64,000 bases of DNA, taken from positions 1 through 64,000 of the forward strand of contig CAWFNY010000002.1 in the NCBI GenBank assembly GCA_963817435.1. The letters are read 5' to 3'. The translations under genes and the position numbers were made by a program. Positions 36,379-44,383 of the stretch are shown here, piece by piece. The notes under the pieces are model-generated. The model did not search any database, was not told the DNA's origin, and saw only the letters and a list, made by a program, of their open reading frames with translations. This stretch comes from JADJOM01 sp963817435 (GTDB lineage: Bacteria; Gemmatimonadota; Gemmatimonadetes; Gemmatimonadales; GWC2-71-9). Numbering within the stretch: the first letter of the stretch is position 1; every line of letters begins with the position of its first letter.

Positions 36379-38544
36379 CTATAACCGGATCGGAAGACTC
36401 CGCACCGGCTTGCCGGTGAGCTTGAAGAGCGCGTTGGCGACGGCCGGCGCGATCGGCGGCGTCCCCGGCTCACCCACACCGGTCGGTGCCGCCTCCGAGG
36501 GGACGATGTGCACCTCGACCACCGGCATCTCGTTCAGCCGGAGCGGGATGTACGTATCGAAGTTGCCCTGCACCACCCGCCCCTCCTTCAGCGTGATCTC
36601 GCCATGCAGCGCGGCGGTGAGCCCGTAGGCGATCCCGCTCTCCATCTGCATCGTGATCACGTCCGGATTCACCGCAATGCCGCAGTCCACCGCGCACACC
36701 ACCCGGTGCACCCGCGGCCTGCCGTCCTCGATCGAGACCTCGGCGACTTCCGCGACAAACGAATTGAACGACTCGTGCACCGCGATGCCCCGCGCGCGGC
36801 CCGCGGGGAGCGGAGTCCCCCACCCCGCCTTTTCGGCGGCGAGGTTGAGCACGCCGAGATGCCGCGGCGAACCGGCGAGAAGCGCGCGACGGAACTCCAC
36901 CGGGTCCCTGTGGGCCGCCGCCGCGAGCTCGTCCATGAACGCCTCCACGGCGAATGCGGTGTGAGTATTGCCCACCGAGCGCCACCACTGCACCGTCACC
37001 GGCAGTTCGGGTGAGTGCAGTTCGACCCGGATGTTGGGGATGCCGTACCTGGTGTTCGCGGCGCCCTCGACCGAGGTGACGTCCACCCCATCCTTGATCA
37101 TCATCCCCTCGAATGGCGTGCCCTTCATGATCGACTGGCCCACGATCCGCTGGTACCAGGCCACCACCTTGCCCGACGCATCCACCGCGCCGCGCATCGC
37201 GTGCACCGTGAGCGGCCGGTACATCCCCGCCCGCATGTCGTCCTCGCGGGTCCAGACCAGCTTCACCGGCGCGGCGCCCTTGATCGCCTGCGCGATCGAC
37301 ACCGCCTCGAGCAGGTAGTCGGACTTGGGATTCGCGCGGCGACCGAAACTGCCGCCGGCGAAGAGCTGATTGAGGAAGACCTGCTCCGGCTTGAGCCCGG
37401 TCAGGTGGGCGATCGCGCCCTGGTCAACCGTCTGGAACTGCTCGCCATTCCAGACTTCGCAGCGGTCGGCGGAGAGCTGCACCACGCAGTTCATCGGCTC
37501 CATGGAAGCATGGGCGAGGTACGGCACCTCATACACCGCCTCGACGCGTTTGCCCCGCCCAAGCGCGCCCTCGGCATCGCCATCCTTGCGGGCGACGGCG
37601 CCCGGCGTCGCCGCCAGCGCGCGATACCGGGCCGAGATGTCGGAGGTGCTCTGCGTGAAGGCCTGGGACTCGTCCCACTCCACCTTGAGCGCGTCCCGGC
37701 CCTGCTTCGCCGCCCAGAAGCCGTCCGCCAGCACCGCAACACCGGTGGGGACCTGCACCACGTCGTGCACGCCCTTGATCGCCTTCGCGGCCGCCGGGTC
37801 GACGGACTTCACGGTGGCACCGAAACGGGGCGGGTGCAGCACCAGCGCGGTGAGCATCCCCTTGAGCTGGATGTCCTGCGTGAAGATCGCCTTCCCGGTG
37901 GACTTGGCCCGGGCATCGACGCGGGGCGCCTTGCGGCCGACCAGCCGGAAATCCTTCGGGTCCTTGAGCGATACGTTGTCAGGCACTGGCATCGCTGCGG
38001 CCTTGCTCGCGAGGGACCCGTAATCCGCCCGCTTGCCGCTCTTCGGATCCGTCACGACTCCCGCCTCGGTGGTCAGCATCGAGGGGTCGGCGCCCCACTC
38101 TTTCGCAGCCGCAGCGACCAGCATCGCGCGCGCCGTGGCCCCGGCCTTCCGCAACTGGTCCCAGGAGTTGGCGATCGCCGTGCTGCCGCCGGTCCCCTGG
38201 ATCGGTCCCAGGAGGGTGTTGTTGTACTTCGCCGCGTCCGCCGGTGCCCCCTCGACCCGGACTTTGGTCCAGTCGGCGTCCAGCTCCTCGGCGACGATCG
38301 TCGCGAGTCCGGTGTAGGTGCCCTGGCCCATCTCAAGGTGCTTGGCCAGCACCGTCACCGAACCGTCTTCCGCGATCTTGATGAATGCGTTCGGTTCGAA
38401 CACCGGCCTGGCGGCCTGCGTGTCCCCCAGCCCCGCACCTTCCCGGCGGCCGCAGCCGCTCAGGGAGAAGGCCAGCGTGAGACCGGCGCCCGCCGTGGCG
38501 CTCACCTTGAGGAAGTCGCGCCGGGTGACCTGAGTCGTCGTCAT
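36379..38544 (-). CDS. iorB: Molybdenum hydroxylase large subunit (isoquinoline 1-oxidoreductase beta type)
   Basis: A 721-residue molybdopterin-binding subunit of the xanthine-oxidase family, IorB subgroup. It begins with a twin-arginine signal (TRRDFLKVSATAGAGLTLAF) ending near a lipobox-like LSGCGRR, so it works in the periplasm. Cofactor motifs include EMGQGTYTGLATIVAEELDA, QGTGGSTAIANSW, GGSFGRRANPKSDYLLEAVS, WWRSVGNTHTAFAVEAFMDE and the C-terminal TGVGEPGTPPIAPAVANA (catalytic Glu). Actual substrate is unknown: aldehydes or N-heterocycles are typical. It follows its 2Fe-2S partner by three bases. Confidence 0.9.
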   Translation of the reverse strand: MTTTQVTRRDFLKVSATAGAGLTLAFSLSGCGRREGAGLGDTQAARPVFEPNAFIKIAEDGSVTVLAKHLEMGQGTYTGLATIVAEELDADWTKVRVEGAPADAAKYNNTLLGPIQGTGGSTAIANSWDQLRKAGATARAMLVAAAAKEWGADPSMLTTEAGVVTDPKSGKRADYGSLASKAAAMPVPDNVSLKDPKDFRLVGRKAPRVDARAKSTGKAIFTQDIQLKGMLTALVLHPPRFGATVKSVDPAAAKAIKGVHDVVQVPTGVAVLADGFWAAKQGRDALKVEWDESQAFTQSTSDISARYRALAATPGAVARKDGDAEGALGRGKRVEAVYEVPYLAHASMEPMNCVVQLSADRCEVWNGEQFQTVDQGAIAHLTGLKPEQVFLNQLFAGGSFGRRANPKSDYLLEAVSIAQAIKGAAPVKLVWTREDDMRAGMYRPLTVHAMRGAVDASGKVVAWYQRIVGQSIMKGTPFEGMMIKDGVDVTSVEGAANTRYGIPNIRVELHSPELPVTVQWWRSVGNTHTAFAVEAFMDELAAAAHRDPVEFRRALLAGSPRHLGVLNLAAEKAGWGTPLPAGRARGIAVHESFNSFVAEVAEVSIEDGRPRVHRVVCAVDCGIAVNPDVITMQMESGIAYGLTAALHGEITLKEGRVVQGNFDTYIPLRLNEMPVVEVHIVPSEAAPTGVGEPGTPPIAPAVANALFKLTGKPVRSLPIRL

Positions 38545-38547
38545 GGC

Positions 38548-39057
38548 TCAGCCCTCCTTTCCGGCCGCGCGGTGGATCGCCGAGCGAATTCGCTGGTAGG
38601 TGCCGCAGCGGCAGATGTTCCCGCTCATCGCCGAGTCGATGTCGCTGTCGCTCGGGGACGGGGTCTTCGCGAGGAGGGCGGCAGCCTGCATGATCTGCCC
38701 CGACTGGCAGTAGCCGCACTGGGGGACCTGCTCCGCCACCCACGCACTCTGCACCGGGTGACTTCCGTCCGCCGAGAGGCCCTCGATCGTGGTCACCTTC
38801 TTCGTGCCGACCGCCGAGACCGGCGTGGAGCAGGAGCGCACGGCCTCCCCGTCGAGATGCACCGTGCAGGCGCCGCACTGCGCCATGCCGCAGCCGAACT
38901 TGGTGCCGGTCAGACCCAGGGTATCGCGGATGACCCAGAGAAGCGGCGTGTCAGGCGCCACGTCGACCGATTGCGCCTTGCCGTTGATATTCAGCTCGAT
39001 CACACGACCTGCCTTGAGGGGAGTGGCGGTTGAGGGAAGGTGTTCATTGTTGCGCAT
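38548..39057 (-). CDS. iorA: 2Fe-2S subunit of the molybdenum hydroxylase (IorA type)
   Basis: A 169-residue small subunit that passes electrons from the molybdenum centre. The plant-ferredoxin cluster is KFGCGMAQCGACTVHLDG with a further Cys in SCSTPV; the second cluster, in the C-terminal helical domain, is QCGYCQSGQI and ICRCGTYQRI. The start is the ATG at 39057. It is the first gene of the pair and is divergent from the amidohydrolase gene across ~100 bases. With only IorA and IorB present, a separate cytochrome would normally complete the enzyme; none is adjacent. Confidence 0.9.
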   Translation of the reverse strand: MRNNEHLPSTATPLKAGRVIELNINGKAQSVDVAPDTPLLWVIRDTLGLTGTKFGCGMAQCGACTVHLDGEAVRSCSTPVSAVGTKKVTTIEGLSADGSHPVQSAWVAEQVPQCGYCQSGQIMQAAALLAKTPSPSDSDIDSAMSGNICRCGTYQRIRSAIHRAAGKEG

Positions 39058-39158
39058 CCAGCCGACCCGGTCAAGGGCGCTGCACCCCGTGACCTTTCCG
39101 GTACGCGGAGGTACTGTGCGGAGAGGCTTGCCGCCCGGTCTCAACCTTGGACAACACG

Positions 39159-40580
39159 ATGACCCCCTCGCATCGTCTCGCCCTGCTCAGCGTTGCCCTC
39201 GCCGCGCACCTCGCTGGTGCAGCCCGGCCGGCGCTCGCCCAGCGGCAGGACGTCATCGCCATCACCGGCGCGACACTCTGGGACGGGACCGGAGCGGCCC
39301 CCGTGCCCGAGGCCGTCGTGATCGTGCAGGGACCACGAATCGTCTGTGCCGGACCCCCGTCGCGCTGCCCCATTCCCGCTGGCGCCAGGGTGCTCGACGG
39401 CCGGGGCCGGTTCCTCCTCCCGGGGCTCATCGACACCCACGTCCATCTGCTCTTCCGGCAGAACGGCATCACCGACACCTCGATCAAGGCCGATCTCCAC
39501 GATCTCCTCGCCCGCGGCATCACCACGGTCCGCGACATGGGGAACAATCCCGCGCCTTTGCTCGAGGCGGTCGACGCCACGACTCCCGCCCCGCGGGTCT
39601 TTGCGATGCAGCTCGTCGCCGGTGCGCGGTTCTTCTCACCGGAGATCGAGCGCGACCCCGACGGCAATGTCCGCTCCTACGCCCCGGCGGCGATCGGCAT
39701 GCGGCAGCTCGGCTGGTGGCCGATCCTCTTCACCCTGTCGACCGACCCCGAGGCGGTCATCCGGCAGGCGCGCGAGGGGGGTGCGATCGGCCTCAAGCTG
39801 TATCAGGACCTGGATTCGGCCCAGGTCGCCTCGCTGGTGCGCGCCGCGCACGCGGCGGGAATGACCGTCTGGGGACACGGCTGGGTGCAGCCCGCGAGCG
39901 TGCTCGAGCAATCCCAGGCGGGACAGGATGGCGTCGTCCACGCCGCCGGCCTCGCTGGAGAGCTCGTAGCCCATGCGGACCGGGACACCCTGCGCACCAG
40001 CAGCGACCTGCTCCAGCTCACCGCCGACTCCGCGACCGCGGAGACCGCTCGACGGCCGCAGGTGCTCGCAGCACTCGACAGTCTGGCCGCACGAGGGACG
40101 TTCTTCGAACCGACGCTCCGCGCCGAGGAGTTGGGTGCCGAGCGGGCCAGGACCAGCCATCGCCGGATCCAGGCCCTGCCGAACCGGTATGCGCTCGCGG
40201 CTAGCGTCTTCGGCATGGAGGTGACGAGGCAGGCGGCGATGCGCGGGGTGCGGATGACGGCGGGCACCGACCATGTCGCCTATGGGCCGGTGGAGCAGCG
40301 GGCACAGCTCAACGAAGAGCTGCAGTTGTTCGTGGATTCGATCGGAATGTCACCGTCCCGCGCCCTTCTCGCCGCCACCCGCGATGCGGCGATCGCAATC
40401 GGTCCGCCGGCGAAGGATCTCGGCACGGTGACGGCGGGAAAGCTCGCCGACCTGGTCCTGTTCAGCGCCGACCCGCTCACCAGCATCGCGAACCTGAAAC
40501 AGGTCGAATGGGTGATGCACCTCGGTGAGATCTACAAGCCGGAAGCATTGCGCGCATTGTCCGGGGCGCCTGCGCCCTGA
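39159..40580 (+). CDS. Secreted amidohydrolase-family metal-dependent hydrolase
   Basis: A 473-residue amidohydrolase with a signal peptide (HRLALLSVALAAHLAG...PALAQ). Metal ligands are in DTHVHLLF, the bridging Lys is probably in GLKLYQD, and further histidines/aspartate are in VWGHGW, VVHAAG and TAGTDHVAYG. It ends with the composite-domain signature GTVTAGKLADLVLFSADPL. The class includes prolidases, imidazolonepropionase-like enzymes and dipeptidases; the substrate cannot be named. An in-frame TTG at 39147 is the alternative start. Confidence 0.85.
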   Translation: MTPSHRLALLSVALAAHLAGAARPALAQRQDVIAITGATLWDGTGAAPVPEAVVIVQGPRIVCAGPPSRCPIPAGARVLDGRGRFLLPGLIDTHVHLLFRQNGITDTSIKADLHDLLARGITTVRDMGNNPAPLLEAVDATTPAPRVFAMQLVAGARFFSPEIERDPDGNVRSYAPAAIGMRQLGWWPILFTLSTDPEAVIRQAREGGAIGLKLYQDLDSAQVASLVRAAHAAGMTVWGHGWVQPASVLEQSQAGQDGVVHAAGLAGELVAHADRDTLRTSSDLLQLTADSATAETARRPQVLAALDSLAARGTFFEPTLRAEELGAERARTSHRRIQALPNRYALAASVFGMEVTRQAAMRGVRMTAGTDHVAYGPVEQRAQLNEELQLFVDSIGMSPSRALLAATRDAAIAIGPPAKDLGTVTAGKLADLVLFSADPLTSIANLKQVEWVMHLGEIYKPEALRALSGAPAP

Positions 40581-40613
40581 GCTGGGAACCAGGCACTCTG
40601 AACTCGGACCCTT

Positions 40614-41585
40614 CTACTTCTCGATGGGCAGCTCCTCCCGCTCCGACCACTGGGTCCATGAACCCGCGAAGATTCGCACCCGCGGATACTGCAGCAGGTA
40701 GACGAGCGCGAAGTAGACATGGCTCGCCTCGGTCCCGCTATTGCAATAGAGGATGATGTCCCGGTCCGGCGTAATCCCCTGCGCCGCATAGGAGGCTCTC
40801 AGGGACTCCGGCGACTTCCAGACCAGCGCGAGGTCACGCTTCTCCAGGTCGTCCTTCCAGGGATGGTTCACTGCGCCGGGAATGTGACCGCGGCGCATCT
40901 GCGCCCCCGCCGCGCCGCTGAACTGCTCCGGCGGCCGGGCATCGACCAGCAGCACGCCGGAGCCTCGCACCGCCGCCTGCACGTCGGCGAGTGAGGCGAC
41001 GGCGGGGCGGAACTTCCCGGGCTTGAAGCCACCGCCCTGCAGCCCGTCGTGCGGATAGCGCTGGGTGAGCGGCAGGGCGTCGAGTTCCCACTTGGCGTAG
41101 CCGCCATCGAGGACCATCACGTCGGTGGCACCAGCACTCGCCAGCAGCCAGGCCGCGAAGGTCGCATCCACGTCGGCCTGGTCTCCCGCACTGTAGACGA
41201 CCACCCGCCGCCCCGGCGTAATCCGGAGCCGCCGGAACAGTTCGGCGTAGTGCTGCGCCGGCAGCAACTGGAAGGGCAGATCGGCCTGCTGGGCCCGGAG
41301 CGTCTCGATGTTGAGCCAGATTGCCTGGGGCAGGTGGTCCTGGAGATAGCTGGTCCACGACTGCCGCACATCGACGACGACCAGTGGCGCGTATTCCCTG
41401 ATCGCCCTGCCCGTGGTATCGGACACGAGCATACCCGCCAGCTCGGTGGTGGTGACAAGGCGTGGGACCTGGGCCCGAGCATCGACGATCACGACCGACA
41501 GTGCGACCAGCGCCGCGACCGCGTTCGTCCACCGTATCCCTGACCGCCCGTGGCCACAGGCCGACGCCCCAGGTCTATTCCTCAC
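40614..41585 (-). CDS. Periplasmic two-domain rhodanese (sulfurtransferase)
   Basis: A 323-residue protein with an N-terminal signal anchor (VAALVALSVVIVDARAQ) and two rhodanese domains. The C-terminal domain has the active-site loop YCNSGTEASH with the sulfane-accepting Cys. In the N-terminal domain the corresponding loop reads YSAGDQADVDA, where Ser replaces Cys, so that domain is probably structural, as in classic rhodaneses. The GTG start at 41585 overlaps the end of the MBL gene by 11 bases. With soxYZ upstream it is likely to handle sulfane sulfur from thiosulfate or persulfide. Confidence 0.85.
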   Translation of the reverse strand: MRNRPGASACGHGRSGIRWTNAVAALVALSVVIVDARAQVPRLVTTTELAGMLVSDTTGRAIREYAPLVVVDVRQSWTSYLQDHLPQAIWLNIETLRAQQADLPFQLLPAQHYAELFRRLRITPGRRVVVYSAGDQADVDATFAAWLLASAGATDVMVLDGGYAKWELDALPLTQRYPHDGLQGGGFKPGKFRPAVASLADVQAAVRGSGVLLVDARPPEQFSGAAGAQMRRGHIPGAVNHPWKDDLEKRDLALVWKSPESLRASYAAQGITPDRDIILYCNSGTEASHVYFALVYLLQYPRVRIFAGSWTQWSEREELPIEK

Positions 41586-42600
41586 TGTCCAACCCCATCA
41601 ATTCCTTCTCCATTTCGAGATAGATCCGCACCGCGTTGCGGCGCATGCGCGAGTTCCAGGTCACCGGACGCCCGCTGTCCGCGGGCGGAAACGCGGCGAC
41701 CGCCCGCCCCATCGGCGTCCCCCGGCGCACCTCGGCCCGCATCGAGTCGCGGATCGCGGTGATATACACGCGAGTCCGCTCGGTGAGCGCCTTGGGATCG
41801 GCGAGGATCCGCCCGTGCCCCGGGACGACCACGCGGGGGTTGAGTGAGTCGATGAAGGTGAGAGTGCGGAGCAGCGCCGTCGAGTTGCCGTCCACGACCA
41901 TCGTCCCGCCGTCCTCGAGCAGGATGTCGCCCGCGAAGAGCACCCCCGATGCCGGGAGCCACACGATCAGATCGCCCGCGGAATGGGCATCCCCCGGGTG
42001 AAAGACGAGGATCGTCTTGCCGCCCATCCGCAGGGTGTCACTCATCGCAACCGGGCGGTCCGGCGTGTTGGCGTACTCGAAGCCGAGCAGTTCCTGGAGA
42101 CCGACCACGCGGTCCCAGTCGGCCAGCATGGCGTCCGGCCCGCCCTCGCCGGCGAGCACGCGAGTGTCGGGATGTGCGATGATGCCGGCCCCGCGGCGCT
42201 TGAACTCGATCGCGCCGAACATCATGTCGGGGTGGTGCGCGTAGAGAACGAGCCAGCGGAGCGGACGCCGCGTCCTGGTGCGAATGGTCCGGATGACGGC
42301 GCGTGCCTGCGCGGGGCTCGCGAGCCCGCCGACCGCCACCACGCCCGCCGACGTCGCAATGAAGCCGGCATTCGGCCGCCCCTCCGCGCCCTGCCCCGAA
42401 TCGCCGAGCACGGCATAGACCGACGGCGCGAGCCGCCGGAGCGGGTAGATCGTGCGTTCGGTGGTCGGCGAGAACGCCCGGGAAGGCGCCTCAACCTGCG
42501 AGGCGAGCGGAGTGCTGACGCTCATCAAAACGAAAAGGGCGAACCGGAGCCCGAAGCTCCAGTCCGCCCGTCCGCCATTCCGCCTGACCGCCCGCCTCAC
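41575..42600 (-). CDS. SoxH-like metallo-beta-lactamase-fold protein
   Basis: A 341-residue MBL-fold hydrolase with a signal peptide (LRFALFVLMSVSTPLASQ). The GTG start at 42600 overlaps the soxZ stop as GTGA, so translation is coupled. Metal-site elements are VVAVGGLASP, LYAHHPDMMFG in place of the usual HxHxDH, HPGDAHSAGDL, LFAGDILLEDGG and VVPGHGRI. The altered first motif recalls the SoxH / quinoprotein-relay group of MBL proteins found beside sox genes. Its reaction is unknown; a thiol- or persulfide-related hydrolysis is a guess from context. Confidence 0.78.
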   Translation of the reverse strand: MRRAVRRNGGRADWSFGLRFALFVLMSVSTPLASQVEAPSRAFSPTTERTIYPLRRLAPSVYAVLGDSGQGAEGRPNAGFIATSAGVVAVGGLASPAQARAVIRTIRTRTRRPLRWLVLYAHHPDMMFGAIEFKRRGAGIIAHPDTRVLAGEGGPDAMLADWDRVVGLQELLGFEYANTPDRPVAMSDTLRMGGKTILVFHPGDAHSAGDLIVWLPASGVLFAGDILLEDGGTMVVDGNSTALLRTLTFIDSLNPRVVVPGHGRILADPKALTERTRVYITAIRDSMRAEVRRGTPMGRAVAAFPPADSGRPVTWNSRMRRNAVRIYLEMEKELMGLDSEE

Positions 42601-42932
42601 GTCGTCGCGAACTTGATCTCGGCGGCGCCGCGGTATTCGCTCGCGCGATTGTCCTTCGAGATCACCGTCAGCGTCGCTTCCCTGTCCGCCCGGAGCTGGA
42701 AGCTCACCATCGGATCCTTGCTGATGCCCGAGGTCCACTCGAAGCGGGCCACCTCGTCCTCGCCGTACAGCACCCGGACATCGTTGATGAACCACGCCGG
42801 GATCATGTTGGCGTTGGCGTCCCGGAAGAATCCGGTGTCCATCGGGTGCTGCATCACGACCTGGACCCGGATCACGTCGCCCCGCTGGATCCGCTCAGGC
42901 ACTACGATCTTGGTTCTGCCGGTCTCTGGCAT
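42597..42932 (-). CDS. soxZ: SoxZ sulfur-carrier partner protein
   Basis: A 111-residue SoxZ. It pairs with SoxY to form the periplasmic carrier on which thiosulfate sulfur is oxidised. Recognisable stretches are RGDVIRVQVVMQHPMDTGFF, IPAWFINDVRVLYGEDEVAR and the immunoglobulin-like strands VSFQLRADREATLTV. No signal peptide, as usual for SoxZ, which is exported with SoxY. It starts one base after the soxY stop. Confidence 0.88.
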   Translation of the reverse strand: MPETGRTKIVVPERIQRGDVIRVQVVMQHPMDTGFFRDANANMIPAWFINDVRVLYGEDEVARFEWTSGISKDPMVSFQLRADREATLTVISKDNRASEYRGAAEIKFATT

Positions 42933-42933
42933 A

Positions 42934-43449
42934 TCAACCGCACCCGTTGAGTGTGGTTTCGACCTTCAGGTAGCCCGCGTACAGCTCCCCGCCGCTTGTC
43001 TCCGCGATGGCCCTGATCCAGCTCGTCCGCTTCATCTTGATGCGGGTCTGGATCTGGACCGCCGCAATGGCCGGGGTCAGGTGGAACACCGTCACCAGCG
43101 GGTCGGGATTGTGATCGACGATGAGGAAGACGCCCTTCACGTAATTCTCGGCCGTCATCGGCAGATCGCTTTCGAGGATCACCGGCACATAGCGCCCGTC
43201 CTCCGCCATGGCCGGCATGTCCAGCGTCACATGACCGCGCTGAATCGGGCGGCCCTGGAAGCGTTCGGTGAGGATGCGCTGGACGATCTCGTTGGGCACC
43301 GGCGGCTCATCGGGGTCAGGACGCGAGGCCCGGATCGCGGCGGGCAGGTGCCGGGTGGCGCCGCTCACCCCTTCCACGGCGAGGGCCGCGCCGAGCACGC
43401 CCACCGCCTGCAGGAAGGACCGGCGCTGGATCGGTTCATTCAGACTCAT
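42934..43449 (-). CDS. soxY: SoxY thiosulfate-oxidation carrier protein
   Basis: A 171-residue SoxY. It has a twin-arginine signal (IQRRSFLQAVGVLGAALAV), VPVILESDLPMTAENYVKGV, NPDPLVTVFHLTPA and a C-terminal swinging arm ending NGCG; the Cys that carries the sulfur intermediate is present, although the canonical ending is GGCGG. No soxAX, soxB or soxCD is in the window, so the carrier may serve a partial pathway or another sulfur route with the adjacent MBL and rhodanese proteins. Start choice is explained under the ribosome site. Confidence 0.9.
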   Translation of the reverse strand: MSLNEPIQRRSFLQAVGVLGAALAVEGVSGATRHLPAAIRASRPDPDEPPVPNEIVQRILTERFQGRPIQRGHVTLDMPAMAEDGRYVPVILESDLPMTAENYVKGVFLIVDHNPDPLVTVFHLTPAIAAVQIQTRIKMKRTSWIRAIAETSGGELYAGYLKVETTLNGCG

Positions 43450-43454
43450 CATTG

Positions 43455-43460
43455 CCTCCT
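43455..43460 (-). promoter_or_regulatory. soxY ribosome-binding site that selects the second ATG
   Basis: AGGAGG on the minus strand lies only two bases before the ATG at 43452 but five before the ATG at 43449. The second spacing is the workable one, so soxY most likely starts at 43449. Confidence 0.7.
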
Positions 43461-43534
43461 TAGTCCCGCTGGAAAGCCCAAGCTGGAATGCGCGACCGGA
43501 GCCGTCAAGCCGCGTTCAGGGTTCTCGACATCGG

Positions 43535-44116
43535 CTAGCCGCCGCTGGTCAGTGCCCCGACCAGACGGAGCGCCACGGCCGCGAAGTAGGCGACATCGCC
43601 CCGGGCACGGGCGATGAGCATGGCGCCTTCGAGCCCGGCGAGCAGCGCGGCCGCAGTCGCCGCCGGCTTCCCGTCGAAGCGGAACTCGCCCGCCGTGCGC
43701 CCCGACGCGATGACTCCGGTGAGCCACACCTCCTGATCGGCGAAGAAGCCGAGTACCTCGTCCCGCACAGGGGAAGGAAGCGTCGCCGCATCCGACGCGA
43801 GCATGCCGTAGAGGCACATGTGATCGCCGTCGTGCAGCGCCTCCTGGAACAGCCGTACGTACCGCATCAGGCGCCGGGTCGGATCCGGGAACTCCCGGTC
43901 GAGATCACGCAGCCGCTCGGCAAAGGCGCCGCGATAGCGCGCCGCCACCGCCCGGGTGAGTTCCGCCTTGGTGGCGAAATGGTGGTGGACACTCGCCTTC
44001 CGGATGCCGAGGGCCTCGGAGATGTCGGCATAGCTGAATGCCTCGTAGCCCCTGGTCTGCACCAGGCCTTCAGCAATGTCGAGAATGCGGTCGGCAGTCG
44101 AAATCGGCGTGGTCAC
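43535..44116 (-). CDS. TetR-family transcriptional regulator
   Basis: A 193-residue repressor. The N-terminal helix-turn-helix is YEAFSYADISEALGIRKASVHHHFATKAEL (about residues 24-53); the rest is a helical ligand domain of the TetR_C type seen in regulators of efflux or redox stress genes. It starts at GTG 44116, nine bases from a perfect dyad that is probably its own operator. Its direction matches the sox genes downstream (86-base gap) and the thioredoxin-like gene upstream. Confidence 0.88.
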   Translation of the reverse strand: MTTPISTADRILDIAEGLVQTRGYEAFSYADISEALGIRKASVHHHFATKAELTRAVAARYRGAFAERLRDLDREFPDPTRRLMRYVRLFQEALHDGDHMCLYGMLASDAATLPSPVRDEVLGFFADQEVWLTGVIASGRTAGEFRFDGKPAATAAALLAGLEGAMLIARARGDVAYFAAVALRLVGALTSGG

Positions 44117-44124
44117 GCCACCAA

Positions 44125-44140
44125 TCTACCAGTAGGTAGA
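44125..44140. promoter_or_regulatory. Operator-like dyad upstream of tetR
   Basis: TCTACC-AGTA-GGTAGA is a perfect six-base dyad with a four-base spacer, between the tetR start at 44116 and the end of the thioredoxin-like gene at 44147. Size and position fit an autoregulatory TetR operator. Confidence 0.65.
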
Positions 44141-44146
44141 CTCAGG

Positions 44147-44383
44147 TCAAGCGCGCAGCCACTCCGCCACGGCCTCCCGCTTCGGCATGCCGCCGGAGTG
44201 CACCAGGCGGCCGTCCACCTTTACGGCCGGCGTGGCCATCACTCCGGCCTGCGCGATGCCCGCGAAGTCCTCAATCTTTTCAAGCTGGACAGCCACCCCA
44301 CGCTCCGCCGCGATGTCCAGGATCAGCTTGGCCGTCAGCTGGCACTTCTGGCATCCGGGCCCGAATACCTGGACCTGTTTCAT
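44147..44383 (-). CDS. Small thioredoxin-like (TM0996/MTH895-type) redox protein
   Basis: A 78-residue protein with the CxxC redox motif in GPGCQKCQLTAK at about residues 10-13, and cis-Pro region VMATPAVKVDGRLVHSGGMP. These minimal thioredoxins usually accompany DUF318/ArsP permeases, as here: its ATG shares one base with the stop of the upstream permease gene (TGATG). GGGAGGG precedes it. It probably supplies thiol redox chemistry to the permease. Confidence 0.88.
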   Translation of the reverse strand: MKQVQVFGPGCQKCQLTAKLILDIAAERGVAVQLEKIEDFAGIAQAGVMATPAVKVDGRLVHSGGMPKREAVAEWLRA

